Positions 38,244 to 49,093 of a stretch of DNA of 60,000 nucleotides are shown piece by piece. The stretch is from Zygnema cylindricum (taxonomy: Eukaryota > Streptophyta > Zygnematophyceae > Zygnematales > Zygnemataceae). The notes beneath the pieces were generated by a model. It did not search any database. It was not told the origin of the DNA and worked only from the letters and a program-made list of their open reading frames with translations. The stretch's first letter is position 1; every line of letters begins with the position of its first letter. The DNA lies in contig JBBHKE010001855.1 in NCBI GenBank assembly GCA_037447655.1, forward strand, positions 298,001-358,000, given 5' to 3'. Made by a program: the position numbers and the translations under genes.

Positions 38244-39380
38244 TAGTGTTAGGTATCGAGGACCTTTTTTCGATATTCGATATATATCGAATTTCAAGTA
38301 CCCGATAATTGATATAACGCTTTGATTTATTGAAAATAAAAATATCGCAATATATTGCCGATATATCGTCAATATCTCGAGGCATTAAAAAAAAGAAAAA
38401 TGAAAAATTTCACATGTCTCCAAATCATAGTTCAAAAGTAGGCATTTTTATGGTAGGCCTTTGGTCGACGCCTTTATCGTTAGTTGTGTTATAGGTTTTT
38501 CATGTGATCTTCTTAGATCGCTACTCTGATCAGCGACCGTCCGATCGTCCGAATCTGACGGTGTAAATGTTTTTTTTGGTCCAAATGATTTAATTGGTCC
38601 AATTTTTTGTCTGAATGTTTTAATTGGTCCGAATAGGTCCAAATATAGTATGGGTCTTAAGGTCATATTGTATGTTTGGCATACAGTAGGCATATTGTAT
38701 TGGCCTACTTTCACCTACTTTCGAACTATGCTCCAAAGTCACATGCCTTCGGACAAGGTGACTGTAAAATCTTTGCCAAAAAGAAACACGGTTTTTTTCC
38801 TGGAAGTCAATAGAGTGAAGGAGATTTATGAGATATATTTACGCGGTACACTTGAGAGGTACACGTACATAATACGCAAGTACGGATTTCCATACGAAAA
38901 TGGTCGGTTTTCAAATCTTTGACGATTTTAGAGATTTGATAGTAAACTTACAAAGAACCACTCAAATCAGAACACGTATGTAAAAACTTGTTTACATACG
39001 ACGCACGATGTAACGGAGGCCTCTATAATACAAAATTTGGATGTCCGTACTAATACAATGACCTCTTGATGTAACCATACCCCAAATAAGTAATTATATG
39101 AATTACATAATTAGTATTTTTTTGTCGGCTACATTTTGCGGCGTATACCTTTAAGTCACGGAACGAAATCACGTCGTACGTGGCGTATCAAACAATTTGT
39201 CTTTTTCGCTAAAATTACATATTATATAGAAATATGAAATGTTAAGTTTAAAAAAGTACTACATATGGCGATAACTTATGTTGGTCTCGGTACGATATGT
39301 CGAGGATTCTGCTCAATCGATATTCGATATATCGAATATCGCAATTATCGCGATATGAATTTACCCGATACCCTACACTA
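38244..39380. mobile_element. hAT-like element, TAGTGTT family, in unit A
   Basis: Inverted ends TAGTGTTAGGTATCG and CGATACCCTACACTA bound it; internal TCGATATTCGATATATCGA palindromes adjoin both ends. Flanks CAAAATAT and GAAAATGT agree at 6 of 8 positions, consistent with an aged 8-bp target duplication. It contains the 38426-38730 MITE. No transposase was seen. Confidence 0.7.
38426..38730. mobile_element. CATAG-type hAT-like MITE, nested copy
   Basis: 305 bp with inverted ends CATAGTTCAAAAGTAGG and CCTACTTTCGAACTATG. Flanking 8-mers are CTCCAAAT and CTCCAAAG (7 of 8), as expected for hAT. It lies inside the 38244-39380 element, so it inserted later. Confidence 0.82.
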
Positions 39381-39448
39381 GAAAATGTAGCATTCTCTAA
39401 TGTTGGCTATACAATTACAGAGAAATCTTGATAGAACCCCACCCTTAT

Positions 39449-40119
39449 TGTAACGTTCTATCAGGCGAAAAGTGGGGAAGTTTACAAAAATCCGCGACTA
39501 TCCGTACCAAATCGTACCGCTTATTTTTATTTTATACGAAACACAACATTAAAGAGAATCTAGCCAATACTCTCCGAAGGTCTCGGAGGTAATATTGACT
39601 GTCGGATGTTCATCTGCGAGGCGTTCACTTCATTTTTCTCTTTAACTCCCAACCCACCTCGAGAAGGTGGGTTGGCAGATACAAAAAGAAAAATCGTGAC
39701 ACGCTAGACGATTAATCTACGTGTCATGATGTAAAACCAACAAAATTTGACGAAATTTGCACATGACACGCGCTTTCAAAAATACAACCGAAGATAAAAA
39801 TGTAATTTTGTAACATTCATTCGTCACGCTATTTTTTGTAACTTTTGTTCGTCACACTATTTCTCTCAAATGACTTTCGTTATGTTCGAAAACAGAAACC
39901 CTAAAAAACGAGCTGGCGTAAAGACGCATTTGCAAAAAGTATAAAAGTTTTGTCATATAATGATTTCGTACGCAGGTACATCGTACGCAAAAGAAGATTT
40001 GAAGTTAAGTTTGTCCGTGCTAAAAATTCGAAAGATATTCAATATCGGATCGTAGCTTGCGTGGCGCTAGTCAATTTAGAACACATGGTTTACAGTCCCT
40101 ACGTGATGGAACATCGGCT
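39449..40119. mobile_element. Hairpin-element unit B
   Basis: The left end GTAACGTTCTATCAGGCGAAAAGTGGGG is like unit A; the right end is CGTGATGGAACATCG. The central hairpin is at 39649-39675, CCAACCCACCT with AGGTGGGTTGG, an 11-bp perfect stem. It sits between units A and C, which suggests a tandem arrangement. Confidence 0.6.
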
Positions 40120-40121
40120 TA

Positions 40122-41170
40122 GGGTAACATTCCATTAGGCGGTCCTAGTAAATGTACGGACAAGTCAACTAACAGCGTTTACAGGAAGTCCGCTCCATTT
40201 TGTCGGGCCAGTAACGAACCTTCCTCAATTATGATTGGCGCCACATGGGCTAGCGTCGAGGTTCTAAAAAGCTTAAAAAAGTATACAAACGGAAAGTCAA
40301 AACAAAACATCTGTACAACCGGATGTGATTAATGATTTCTACGTCAAGTTTGCGACAAGATTTTGATTTTGAAAATGGAAATAAAAATTTCGAAACGGAA
40401 TTGTAAAAAGAAGCGGCAAACTTTGACGGTCGCGGCAAACTTTGAATGTTGGTGGATGTCAGACGGAACGTATGAGGATGGTTTCGGGTGACCTGCATCC
40501 AACGTGGCAAGAGGCACATGGCATGTACGACGTGTAGGCCCGTGATCGCTTGTTCAAAGTAGATATTATTTTGCTTTATCACGTGTACCAATGATAATCA
40601 TCCAGTGGGACACAACTCTCCTCGCGAAAAGAGTTGTGTCCCAGTGGATGATGTGCGCGATTGCTTCGCGGATCTCAAATAGTGAAATATCCAACGGTCA
40701 ATAACTACGCCTACATTATTGCAGCTTTCCGAGAGCTTTACATAGCGATGTTTCGTCCATAGTTCAAAAGTAGGTGAAAGTAGGCCCATACAATATGCCT
40801 ATTGTATGCAAAAATATACAATATGACCTTAAGACCATTATTGTATTCGGACCTATTCGGACCAATTAAAACATCCGGACCAAAAATTGGACCAAACAAA
40901 ACATTCAGACCAAAAAAATTTATTTACACCGTCAGATTCGGACGATCGGACGGTCGTTGATCAAAGCAACGATCTAAGAAGATCACATGAAAAGCCCATA
41001 ACACAACTTACGATAAAGACGCCAACCAAAGGCCTACCATAAAAACGCCTATTTTTGAACTATGGTTTCATCTGACAAAAATAAAATCTGGTACGGCTTT
41101 GAACGCCGCTGTACGAAAACGTACGGCGTCCAATAACGAACCCCACTTTTCGTCTAATGGAATGTTACCC
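40122..41170. mobile_element. Hairpin-element unit C with nested MITE
   Basis: The termini are perfect 17-bp inverted repeats, GGGTAACATTCCATTAG, preceded by TA on the left (TC on the right, possibly a mutated TA). The central hairpin is 40597-40618 with 40631-40652, 21 of 22 paired. The 40757-41065 MITE accounts for 309 bp. It is non-coding. Confidence 0.75.
40757..41065. mobile_element. CATAG-type hAT-like MITE in unit C
   Basis: Ends are CCATAGTTCAAAAGTAGG and CTATTTTTGAACTATGG. Flanks GTTTCGTC and GTTTCATC match at 7 of 8. The homologous place in unit E (51200-51230) lacks the insert, so the site is empty there, which confirms the insertion boundaries. Confidence 0.85.
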
Positions 41171-41510
41171 TCAATCGACCTGGTCTGTAGAGTTAGCCGT
41201 ACGATCACAGAAATGTCTAATGGAACTTCACCCTTACTCTAATTTATCAATAACTCTAATTTGGGCGTAAATTTGGGCGCTTAATATATCCACTGTATAT
41301 TAAGTGCAAGTATAGAATCTGACAAAACGTACAGTTTCAAGTCATTATGACGTTTGAGATTACGTTGTTAGAAACGCTGCACATAAAACCAGCCTTTACT
41401 AAATCATTATTTGTACTTCTTTACTTAATAAAGCATACAGACTGCCAGACACCGAAAGCCGGTACGCCACACTATTTAAAATGGCACTGTATTAGAGTTA
41501 TTAACGCTCA
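41171..41510. other. Linker between hairpin-element units C and D
   Basis: The first part (to 41233) resembles the sequence that ends unit A (CAATTACAGAGAAATCTTGATAG versus CGATCACAGAAATGTCTAATG), ending in CACCCTTA. The rest is AT-rich with no recognised gene. Confidence 0.4.
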
Positions 41511-42722
41511 AGGTGAACTTCCATTAGAGGAAAAGTGGGGTTGTTTACTAGACGCCGTACGATTTCATACAGATTCGTACCATTTTTTTTTGTCAGACGA
41601 AACATGACGAAACATGTCTATTGGATGGCTCCAATATTATAAGCGTAAATGCCGACCGTTGGATTTTTCACTTTTTTAGATTCGCAAAGCAATCACGCAC
41701 ATCGTCCAGTGTGAAGAGACTCTCCTAGGGAGGAGAGTTTCTTCACACTGGTCGCGTACCATTGGTACACGTGAAAATTAGAAAAAAAATCCACCACGAA
41801 CAGGCAATGTGAATCGAACACGTCGTACACGCCATGTGCCTTCTGCCACGGTGTATGAAGGTCAACCGAAATATCTTTGCATGCTCCTTCTGACATCCGC
41901 TGACCTTAAAAGTTTGCAGCGCCTTTTTGACATTCCGTTCTGAAATTTTGATTTTCAATTTCAAAGTTAAAACCTGGTCGCAAAATTTTCGTAAGAGTCA
42001 TTAACTACCTCCACTCGTACAAATATTACGTACAGATTTTCAGCTTGAAGAACATTTCTAGATTTTAAGAATTTGAAAACTACACCGCCAATCGGTATTA
42101 GCGTAGAAGTTTCTTTAGCGTACATGAAAAATTACCGTGGTTTACGCTAATTAAGAATTTGAAAATTTTGAAAAAAAACATACATTCTAATTGTTTAATA
42201 ACAATAATTTGGGTCTTTGAAAAAAATAAATGTCGTCGAAACATGTTTTGGCATTCGTGACAAAACCCATTACCGTACGCTCACACAAATAAACGTATTG
42301 TCGGACTAATACGTATGAACGTGATATTTGAGAACCCCAGATCAATTCTTTTGTTTAATACCTTCTCAGTCCGCCATTTCCAAAACTCACACAATTTTTC
42401 ACTTAAAGGCACAATTTTGTACCCGGCCCCACCAATCACACCACACTTAATAAACCGATGGCTTAACTTCTATTTTGTACCCATTTTCAAAAATTAACCC
42501 CATTAGAGTAAAGAAAAAACAGAACGAACCACGCTAACGAGAATAAAAAAAACGGACGGAATTAGCCGCAAACGCTAATAACGATTGGCGGCTTAACCTA
42601 AGTGGTGCCAATCATAATTGAGAAACGATGTCTACTGGCACGACATAATGGAAGGCCGTGCCAGTAAACACTAGAAATAGACGTATCCGCATGTTTACTG
42701 GGACCGCCTAATGGAGAACAGG
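41511..42722. mobile_element. Hairpin-element unit D, opposite orientation of hairpin context to C
   Basis: The left end AGGTGAACTTCCATTAGAGG resembles the E and C termini; the right end GGGACCGCCTAATGGAG is the reverse complement of the start of unit C. The central hairpin is 41706-41726 with 41731-41751 (20 of 21). From the hairpin rightward it is the reverse complement of unit C's left half. Internal AT-rich sequence at about 42050-42580 has no counterpart in C. Confidence 0.6.
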
Positions 42723-42777
42723 CCTCATTCAAAAAGTACCTTAAAAATAATAATTTAGAATAATGTACTCTATTTAT

Positions 42778-43658
42778 TAGTGTTGTGTATCGGTAAAAAA
42801 CTTATCGCGATAACACCGATACCGATAGTTATCGGTTATCGAACGGTCAGGGGTTCCGATATATCGGTCTGGGACCAACAAATTCCATATCGGCGATAAC
42901 TTAAAAAAAATATAGTATGCATACAATAGTACTTTATAACATACTGTATTATTTTACTGACTTTATATAGCGTGGCATGCCACGTATATAAATCTGTTCC
43001 GTTACAGTTTAACTGCAATTTATTACGGTAAACGCGGCACATAAACGTTGGATGGTTAACTGAACGAAAACTTTACGACGACGTACGGCAATTAACTAAA
43101 AACCTGGTGAACATGGAACTGGAAAAGGACGGCTGACACAAAAGTGCAACGGACGCAAAAAAACATTCTGTGCGCCGCCGAAATCGAACGGACGACTTAG
43201 AATGGGAAAACACGAACGGACGGGCCAGCGTGAGCGCCGGCATCCCGGAATGGCTCTTTTGGCAGCTTTTGCCAAAAAAGCCGACAGATTGACACGTGGC
43301 AGGTCCCCAGTGGATCGACAAAGCCATGGCGTCGGATGTGAAAGGTACATCGTTTTTACTGGATCCGTATCAAGACCGTACAGATTCCATGGCGGCTACG
43401 GTACTTTCTATGCTTGTACACGTCCGGAGAATATGACGTACAGTTGAGTGTACAGACCGTACATTTATCTGTACGGTCCGTACAGTTATCGCCGATAAAT
43501 ATCGTTATCGGCATTATCGCCGATAAGTACACGATATTATCGGCTACTTATCGGCAATAAGGCCGATGTCGATATATCGTACCAATATATCGATTATCGG
43601 ATACTCGAAAAAAGGCCCATATCGGTTATCGGCAAATCCTTACCGATACACAACACTA
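42778..43658. mobile_element. hAT-like non-autonomous element, TAGTGTT family
   Basis: 881 bp with inverted termini TAGTGTTGTGTATCGG and CCGATACACAACACTA and an exact 8-bp target duplication CTATTTAT (42770-42777 and 43659-43666). Subterminal TATCGG / CCGATA motifs cluster at both ends, as transposase-binding repeats do in hAT elements. Internal frames show no transposase similarity that I recognise. Confidence 0.85.
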
Positions 43659-43666
43659 CTATTTAT

Positions 43667-43995
43667 AGTGATAGAGTCAAAATTTGGGGGTGACGGAATT
43701 TGCCTACACAATTATAATTACGATTCGCGGTGTACAGTTCAGTACATCATAATACAATACAGTACAGACCCGTACAGTACCGTGCAGTCGTCCGTACAGC
43801 AAAGTACGCTTAACTTCGCCTGCACGGGCGCATGCCCTTGTTCCTTCGGCCGCTCGAGAACTCGTTCGCGGGTACGCCCCGGCCCTTTGGGCGCTCGCAC
43901 CTTGCCGTACATGTACGGAAGTACGGACTGTACTCTACGCAGGAGGCGGTACGAGGTACGAGTGGCCGGGGAAGCGCACCTGGATGAAAAACCTC
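43667..43995. other. Spacer rich in GTAC motifs
   Basis: CGTACAGTACCGTGCAG and related GTAC-containing words recur, followed by a GC-rich stretch. No gene was recognised. Confidence 0.35.
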
Positions 43996-45830
43996 TCAGG
44001 GAGCGAGGGAGAGAGGGAGTGGGGGGGAGAGGGAGAGGGAGGGAGGGAAGGGGGGAGGGAGGGGGGGAGGGGGGGAGGGAGGGGGGGGAGGGGGAGGAGG
44101 AGGGACAGGAGGGGGAGGTAAGGGAGGGAGGGAAGGAAGGATGGAAGAGGAGAGGAGAGGAAGGGCTGGAGGGTGGGCGGGGGACAGATGGAGGGAGGGA
44201 AAGAGGATGGTAAGGAGGGGAAGAGGGAGGGAAGGTGAGGGAGGGAGGGAGGGAATGAGGGATGAAGGGAAGAGCGGGGAAACGGGCGGAATGAGGGGCG
44301 GAAGGAGCGGAAGAGGAAGGAAAGAGGGGAGGGAAGACAGAGGGTAAAAGTTAGGGGAGGAAATAGGGAGGGAAGCAGGGAGAGAAGGATAGAGTGAAGG
44401 GAGGGAGAGAGGAGAGGATAGCGGGAGGGGAGGATGTAAGGAGGGGCAAGAGGGAGGAGGCGTGGAGAGAGGGGAGGGAAGAAGGGCGGGTGAGAGAAGG
44501 AAGGAGGGAGGGAAGGGGGGAATGAGGGAGGGAGGGAGTAAGGGAGGGAGGAAAAGAGGGAGAAAAGGTGGTAAAGGAGGGAGGGAGGAGAGAGAGGGAG
44601 GGATTGATAGAGGGAGAGAGGGAGGGAGAAAGAGAGGGAAAGTGGGAGAGAGGAAGAGAGGAAGAGGGGGAGAGAGGGGAAGACGGGGGGGAGAGGGAGA
44701 GAATGGAGAGGGGGAGAGAGGGAGAGGAGAGAGGGAGGAGGGACGTGAGGGAGGTGAGGAAAGGGAGAGATGGGCAAGGAGGGAGAGAGGGAGGGAGGGA
44801 GAGGGTAGGCGAGGGGGAGAGTCGGGGAAAGGAAGGGGGAGATAGTACGAGGGGGAGAGAGGGGGAGAAAGGGAGAGGGGGAGAGGGAGAGAGGGAAGGA
44901 GGGAAGAAGGGAGGGATAGAGGGATAGAAGGAGAGAGGGAGAGAGGGGGAGAGGGTGGGAGAGGGGGAGAGAGTGGGAGAGGGGGAGAGGGAGAAATGGA
45001 GAGGAGGGAGTGGGGGAGGGAGGGAGGGAGGGAAGAAGGGAGGAAAGAAGGAAGGGAGGGAGAAAAAGACGGTTAAAGAACGGGGGAGAGGGAGGGAAAG
45101 ATGGGGAGAGGGAGGGAAAGATGGGGAGAGGGGGAGAGTTATATAGGTGGTGAGGGGCCAGGTCCCCTCACCCCTTCCCCCTCTCTTTCCCTCTCCCCCC
45201 GGCCCCTCTTCCTCCTTCGCCTCACCCTCCCCCTCCTTCTTCCCCACCCCCTCCCCGACCCCCACTCTTCCTTCCTTCTCTTCCTTCTCCCTTCTCCCTT
45301 CCCCCTTTCCCTCCCCCTCCCCCTCCCCCTCCCCCTCCCCCTCCCCGTTCCCCTCATCTTGTTTTCTTTTGCCTTTTTCAATCGCCCCTCCTTGTCTCGC
45401 TTCTGTCCTTCCCTCCCGCTCTCCCTCCGCCCCCCCTTCCCTCCCTCCCCCTGAGAGACCGCAGTGCTGCGAGGCCGCGCCTGCCGGGGAAGAGGCCGAG
45501 AGAAGGGGGGGAGAGGGGGAGAGGGAGAGAGGGGGAGAGGGAGGGGGGAGGGGGAGAGGAGAAGAGGGAGGGAGAGGGAGGGAGAGGGAGGGACAGGGAG
45601 AGAGAGGGAGAGAGAGGAAGGGGAAGGGGGAGAGGGGGGGGGGGAAGGGACGAAGAGTTTGAAGGGGGAGAGAAAGAGGGGGGGGGGGGGGGGGGGGGAG
45701 GGGGGGGGGGAGGGGGGGGGGAGGAGGGAGAGGTGGGGGGACAGTGGAGGGCAGTGGCGAAGAGAGGGCAGGAGGGAGGGTTGTTGATGGAGAGGGAGTA
45801 GGAGGGGGGAGGGATTGGGGGATAAGGAGA
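43996..45830. repeat. Strand-asymmetric polypurine/polypyrimidine domain
   Basis: About 43996-45140 is almost pure purine (GGGA, GAGAGGGA), about 45165-45453 almost pure pyrimidine, and about 45494-45830 purine again. The first switch is a hairpin GGTGAGGGG...CCCCTCACC (about 45148-45171). CTCTCAGGG at the left edge and CCCTGAGAG at 45450-45458 mirror each other, so 43996-45458 could form one long imperfect hairpin. Long open frames here are compositional artefacts. Confidence 0.9.
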
Positions 45831-46690
45831 TTGGCGGGTTGCCTCATTCATATCTCTCCATTAGAGTTGGTGACACTATCCGAGTCTATTTTCTTGTCAA
45901 GAAAAAATAAAACACCTTCTTTTTCCCTTTCCATATTGAAGACCTGCAATTCAAAACTTGGATAGACGGTGAACAACACCTGGATGTCGTTCAAACTTCA
46001 AATCCTATTTCTGAATAACAATTAAAACTGCAATCTTGAAAAACAAGCATTTTATCTTCAACATGCAGTCAAATAATATCCAATTGCAAAGGCAGTTGCA
46101 ACCAAGAAATCATTGGATCACACATGGAGTAAAACGATGATGGGACAATCAATGATTGTGCAACATCACATATAGACGTTGACGCAAAATTTGAATTAGT
46201 GTGGAATTTTAGGAAAACTAGACGTTTATATTACAACTGCACCTAAATTTGCACATCTCATACGGACAGAATCTATGATAGTCCTTATCCAATATGCCCC
46301 ATCCTGGTCTGGCCTCCGACTTACAAGTAAAAAGGTAGTATTTCTAATGACCAATCAGGGCTCACGCCTACTATAAGCATATTCAATGATTTCAAACGGC
46401 CTTAAGATTTACTTCTACTGTGTAGTAACTTTATCATCATATTGATGTGCTGCTTCTCTCTTCTCAGAGACTACCTTACCAGAGGGAGGGAAATTCGGTG
46501 ATCCTAACTTTTGCTGCAAATTCTCTTTATAGGCAGAGGAATTCTGCGCTTCTAAGTACTTTTCTGATAACTATCACTCGTTATCCTTTGTTTTGCCTCA
46601 TCCTTTATTTTGTCAGATCGAAGGTGATTGCAGGCCCCTTGAAGCCACGGCATCGTCGACATGTAAAGCTCATATAACAGTGTCTCGTCA
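45831..46690. other. Spacer and 3' flank of the PgeF/LACC1-like gene
   Basis: No further gene was seen. On the minus strand AATAAA at 46609-46604 lies about 90 nt after the stop codon at 46695 and is a reasonable polyadenylation signal. Confidence 0.45.
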
Positions 46691-46694
46691 AAGA

Positions 46695-49093
46695 TTAAAC
46701 CCCCGAACGAATTGCAATGAATGCCATTGAACGATCTGGAGAGCCCAAGCTGCCCCGATGAGAGAAAAGGAAGCTGGAATCGGCCAATGAGCAGGCTGGA
46801 TGAACCTCTATAGCCTCGACTTCTTGTTCATTCAACTGCTTCTTAATAGCACCCTGTAAGTCAACACAGTTTAACATTTCAGCTTTGGTTTTGGCCATGA
46901 ACAAACAACGGTGGTTTGTTAGAAAAGGGAGGGGTTTAAAAACAGGAAATCTGCCTCACAAACCAGAAATCTTATTAACAACAACGGCAATATTTCCAGC
47001 TCTTATTCGGATCCTAATTTGAAAGAAAGACGATGATGATGCATGAACCAAGAAAACTTGCAATTATTGAAGCACTAGCTTGTTCAAACGGTTATTTACA
47101 AACACGGAAGGGCCTTGTGTGAAGTGTCAACATTTTTGCCCATAGAAGTCCTACAGTAATAAAATGGTTGTCATCTTTAAAAACAGATTGAGGAAAGATG
47201 TACAACAGTTCAACTAATCGATTAAAAACTTGACGACATATGGGCTCTCTGTACAAAGTAAGAAGATCCATGCATCTTCAGACCTGCTCTAGAATTAAAA
47301 GCATAGATGATACACTACAAAGAAACATTAGATAAAAAAAGCTAGTCAACTAAGTTCAGCACTTGAAAATTTGTTTGTCCGATTTTACTGTGCAAAACGA
47401 TACAGGAAGAAGCCTCCTCACCTTCAAATCTACATGAGGACGAGGCCAGTCCATCCGACGTATCACAAATTGAGGCTCAAACAATTCAGCGACCTCCTCC
47501 CCTACCTGCCACAACCACTGCGAATGTTTTTGTGGAGGCCAAAAAATGATTTATTGGCACAAGTTACAGAGCACATAAGTACATTTGTTCCTCGTTCATA
47601 TGGCAATAACATTATGTTGATTGCCTATTGTCTGCCTGATTGAGTCTATAAGGTTTCTTAATGAAGTCATAGATTAAGTGTGACAGTCCATGAAACCACC
47701 AAAATAATAGAAACTTGTGTTCCCGGTTTTGATAGCTACAGACCTCAAAGCTTTCTAAGCCGATGCACGGTCCTACAAAGGCTCTTATAGCTTGTGATTG
47801 AGCTCCTTCCCTCCTGCCATTCAGAAAACAAAATGTTACAAAATTTAAACGCAAATATGTGGAGACTAAAACACCAAAAGATGACATTCTGCTGCCCTCA
47901 AGATACTAAAGGACATGTCTGTGAATCATGGAAACATCATTCCGAGGAAAGAATGAATGTACCGCATTGTTTGTACAGTAGCTCCAACGATGCCTTCCAC
48001 AGTTCCCCTCCAGCCACAATGGCATACACCTGTTACAAAGCCAAACAAAAGAAAAATTTCTTCCTAGTATTTCAAGAGCTTTAGTTGGGACGAGCCAAGA
48101 AACAATTGGCGTGCATGAATAAACCAACGAATTCGGAATTAAAAGCATATGCAACAGGTCAAATAAGATCATATTGTTGGGATTGTTAAATCAATTGATT
48201 AACAAAGAGCACCCAGCAATCAGACAGCAAAGAAGCGGTTAGCAAACGGCTGACAAATGTTTGCAGGACCTGAAAATGCATAGTACTATATAGCGCTGGA
48301 GAAAAAGTCTGACGTACCAATTACTCCAGCATGAGGATCAGCAAGCAACACAGTCCCGCAGTCCGCAGCTGCACATAGAATATGGACAACACACTGTTAA
48401 GAGCCACTATCTGACTAACTGTAAGCTCATTCTCCTTCAACATAAATTTGTGAAGAAACAATTGAAGCTCACTGATGACTACTAAAACCTACACACACTC
48501 AACCCACACTGAACCTGCAGATGGTAACTCCTGTAAACTAGAAACAACGAACTCAAATTCCTATATTCCACAGTGTGCTCTTGGTAACAATGTTCCAGCA
48601 CTCAACATTGTAGCACGTGCACTTTGGCTGCTTGGATAGCCAATATTCAATGAAGATGGAAAAAAGTTCACATTACATTTGATCCATGCACCATACGAGG
48701 AAGCACCCATGAGAAGCCTTCGGCATCCACCCTCCTTTCCAGTTTTTGAAAGTTTTCACAATGAGGTGCCCCGTCTTGGCTCATGCTCATGTTTCCAAAG
48801 TATTTTGTTGTGAAGCCAGCCACGATTTGCGGCAAGTCCTCCACAAAGCTTGGAAAGATAATTTCCTCTCTGCTTTCCTTATATAATGCGAGTGGTCTCA
48901 ATACTGGATATTTCCAGCGAGAGCTTGATGATCGCCATTGGATAACAGTACCTTTCGGACTTGATGAAAATTGATGGTGTGTGCATGAGAGAAATTTTAA
49001 ACTTAAACATTTTTTGTTACTGGTCTGTAATTTAAAAAAGAGAATGCTATGTGTTGCCTGGATGGAAAAATTAGAAATACTTACTCCCGCCAT
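46695..49093 (-). CDS. PgeF/YfiH/LACC1-family protein (laccase-domain, purine nucleoside or polyphenol oxidoreductase type)
   Basis: Multi-exon host gene. Exons by reading frame and splice sites: 49093-49085 (MAG, then a GTAAGT donor; the 60-nt intron 49084-49025 is itself open in frame, so it may be retained), 49024-48677, 48393-48318, 48029-47963, 47813-47744, 47505-47422, 46853-46695. Introns have GT-AG ends and the phases agree, except for the 48676-48394 gap. Family hallmarks in order: IVAGFTTKYFG, MVHGSNV, LCAAADCGTVLLADP, HAGVIG, VCHCGWRGTVEGIVGA, RAFVGPCIGLESFE, VGEEVAELFEP, HVDLKGAIKKQL, ADSSFLFSHRG. The metal/catalytic His (VHG), Cys (ADC) and His (CHCGWRG) of the family are all present. 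Family members act on purine nucleosides (human LACC1) or cell-wall precursors (bacterial PgeF); the plant role is not known to me. About 25-30 residues usually found between VHG and ADC were not located. Confidence 0.85.

Larger units (their letters stand above)
37559..39444. mobile_element. Hairpin-element unit A, interrupted by a hAT-like element
   Basis: The left end GGGTAACGTTCCATCAG follows a TA; the right end is ACCCCACCC at 39444. The central hairpin is at 37756-37788, ATGGTGATG(T)ACCT paired with AGGT(G)CATCACCAT around CGAGG. The flanking context (GACCATTGGATGTTT, CGCGAAGCATTCGCG) matches units C, D and E. The 38244-39380 element is inserted near its right end. Confidence 0.65.

Noticed and set aside
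43935-45847. Long open frames of Pro/Ser/Leu or Gly/Arg/Glu composition on both strands
   Set aside because: They come from the purine/pyrimidine tract; absence of stops is compositional and no domain is visible.
46447-46677. 76-residue plus-strand frame
   Set aside because: It lies in the 3' flank of the minus-strand gene, has no recognisable domain and no promoter signal.
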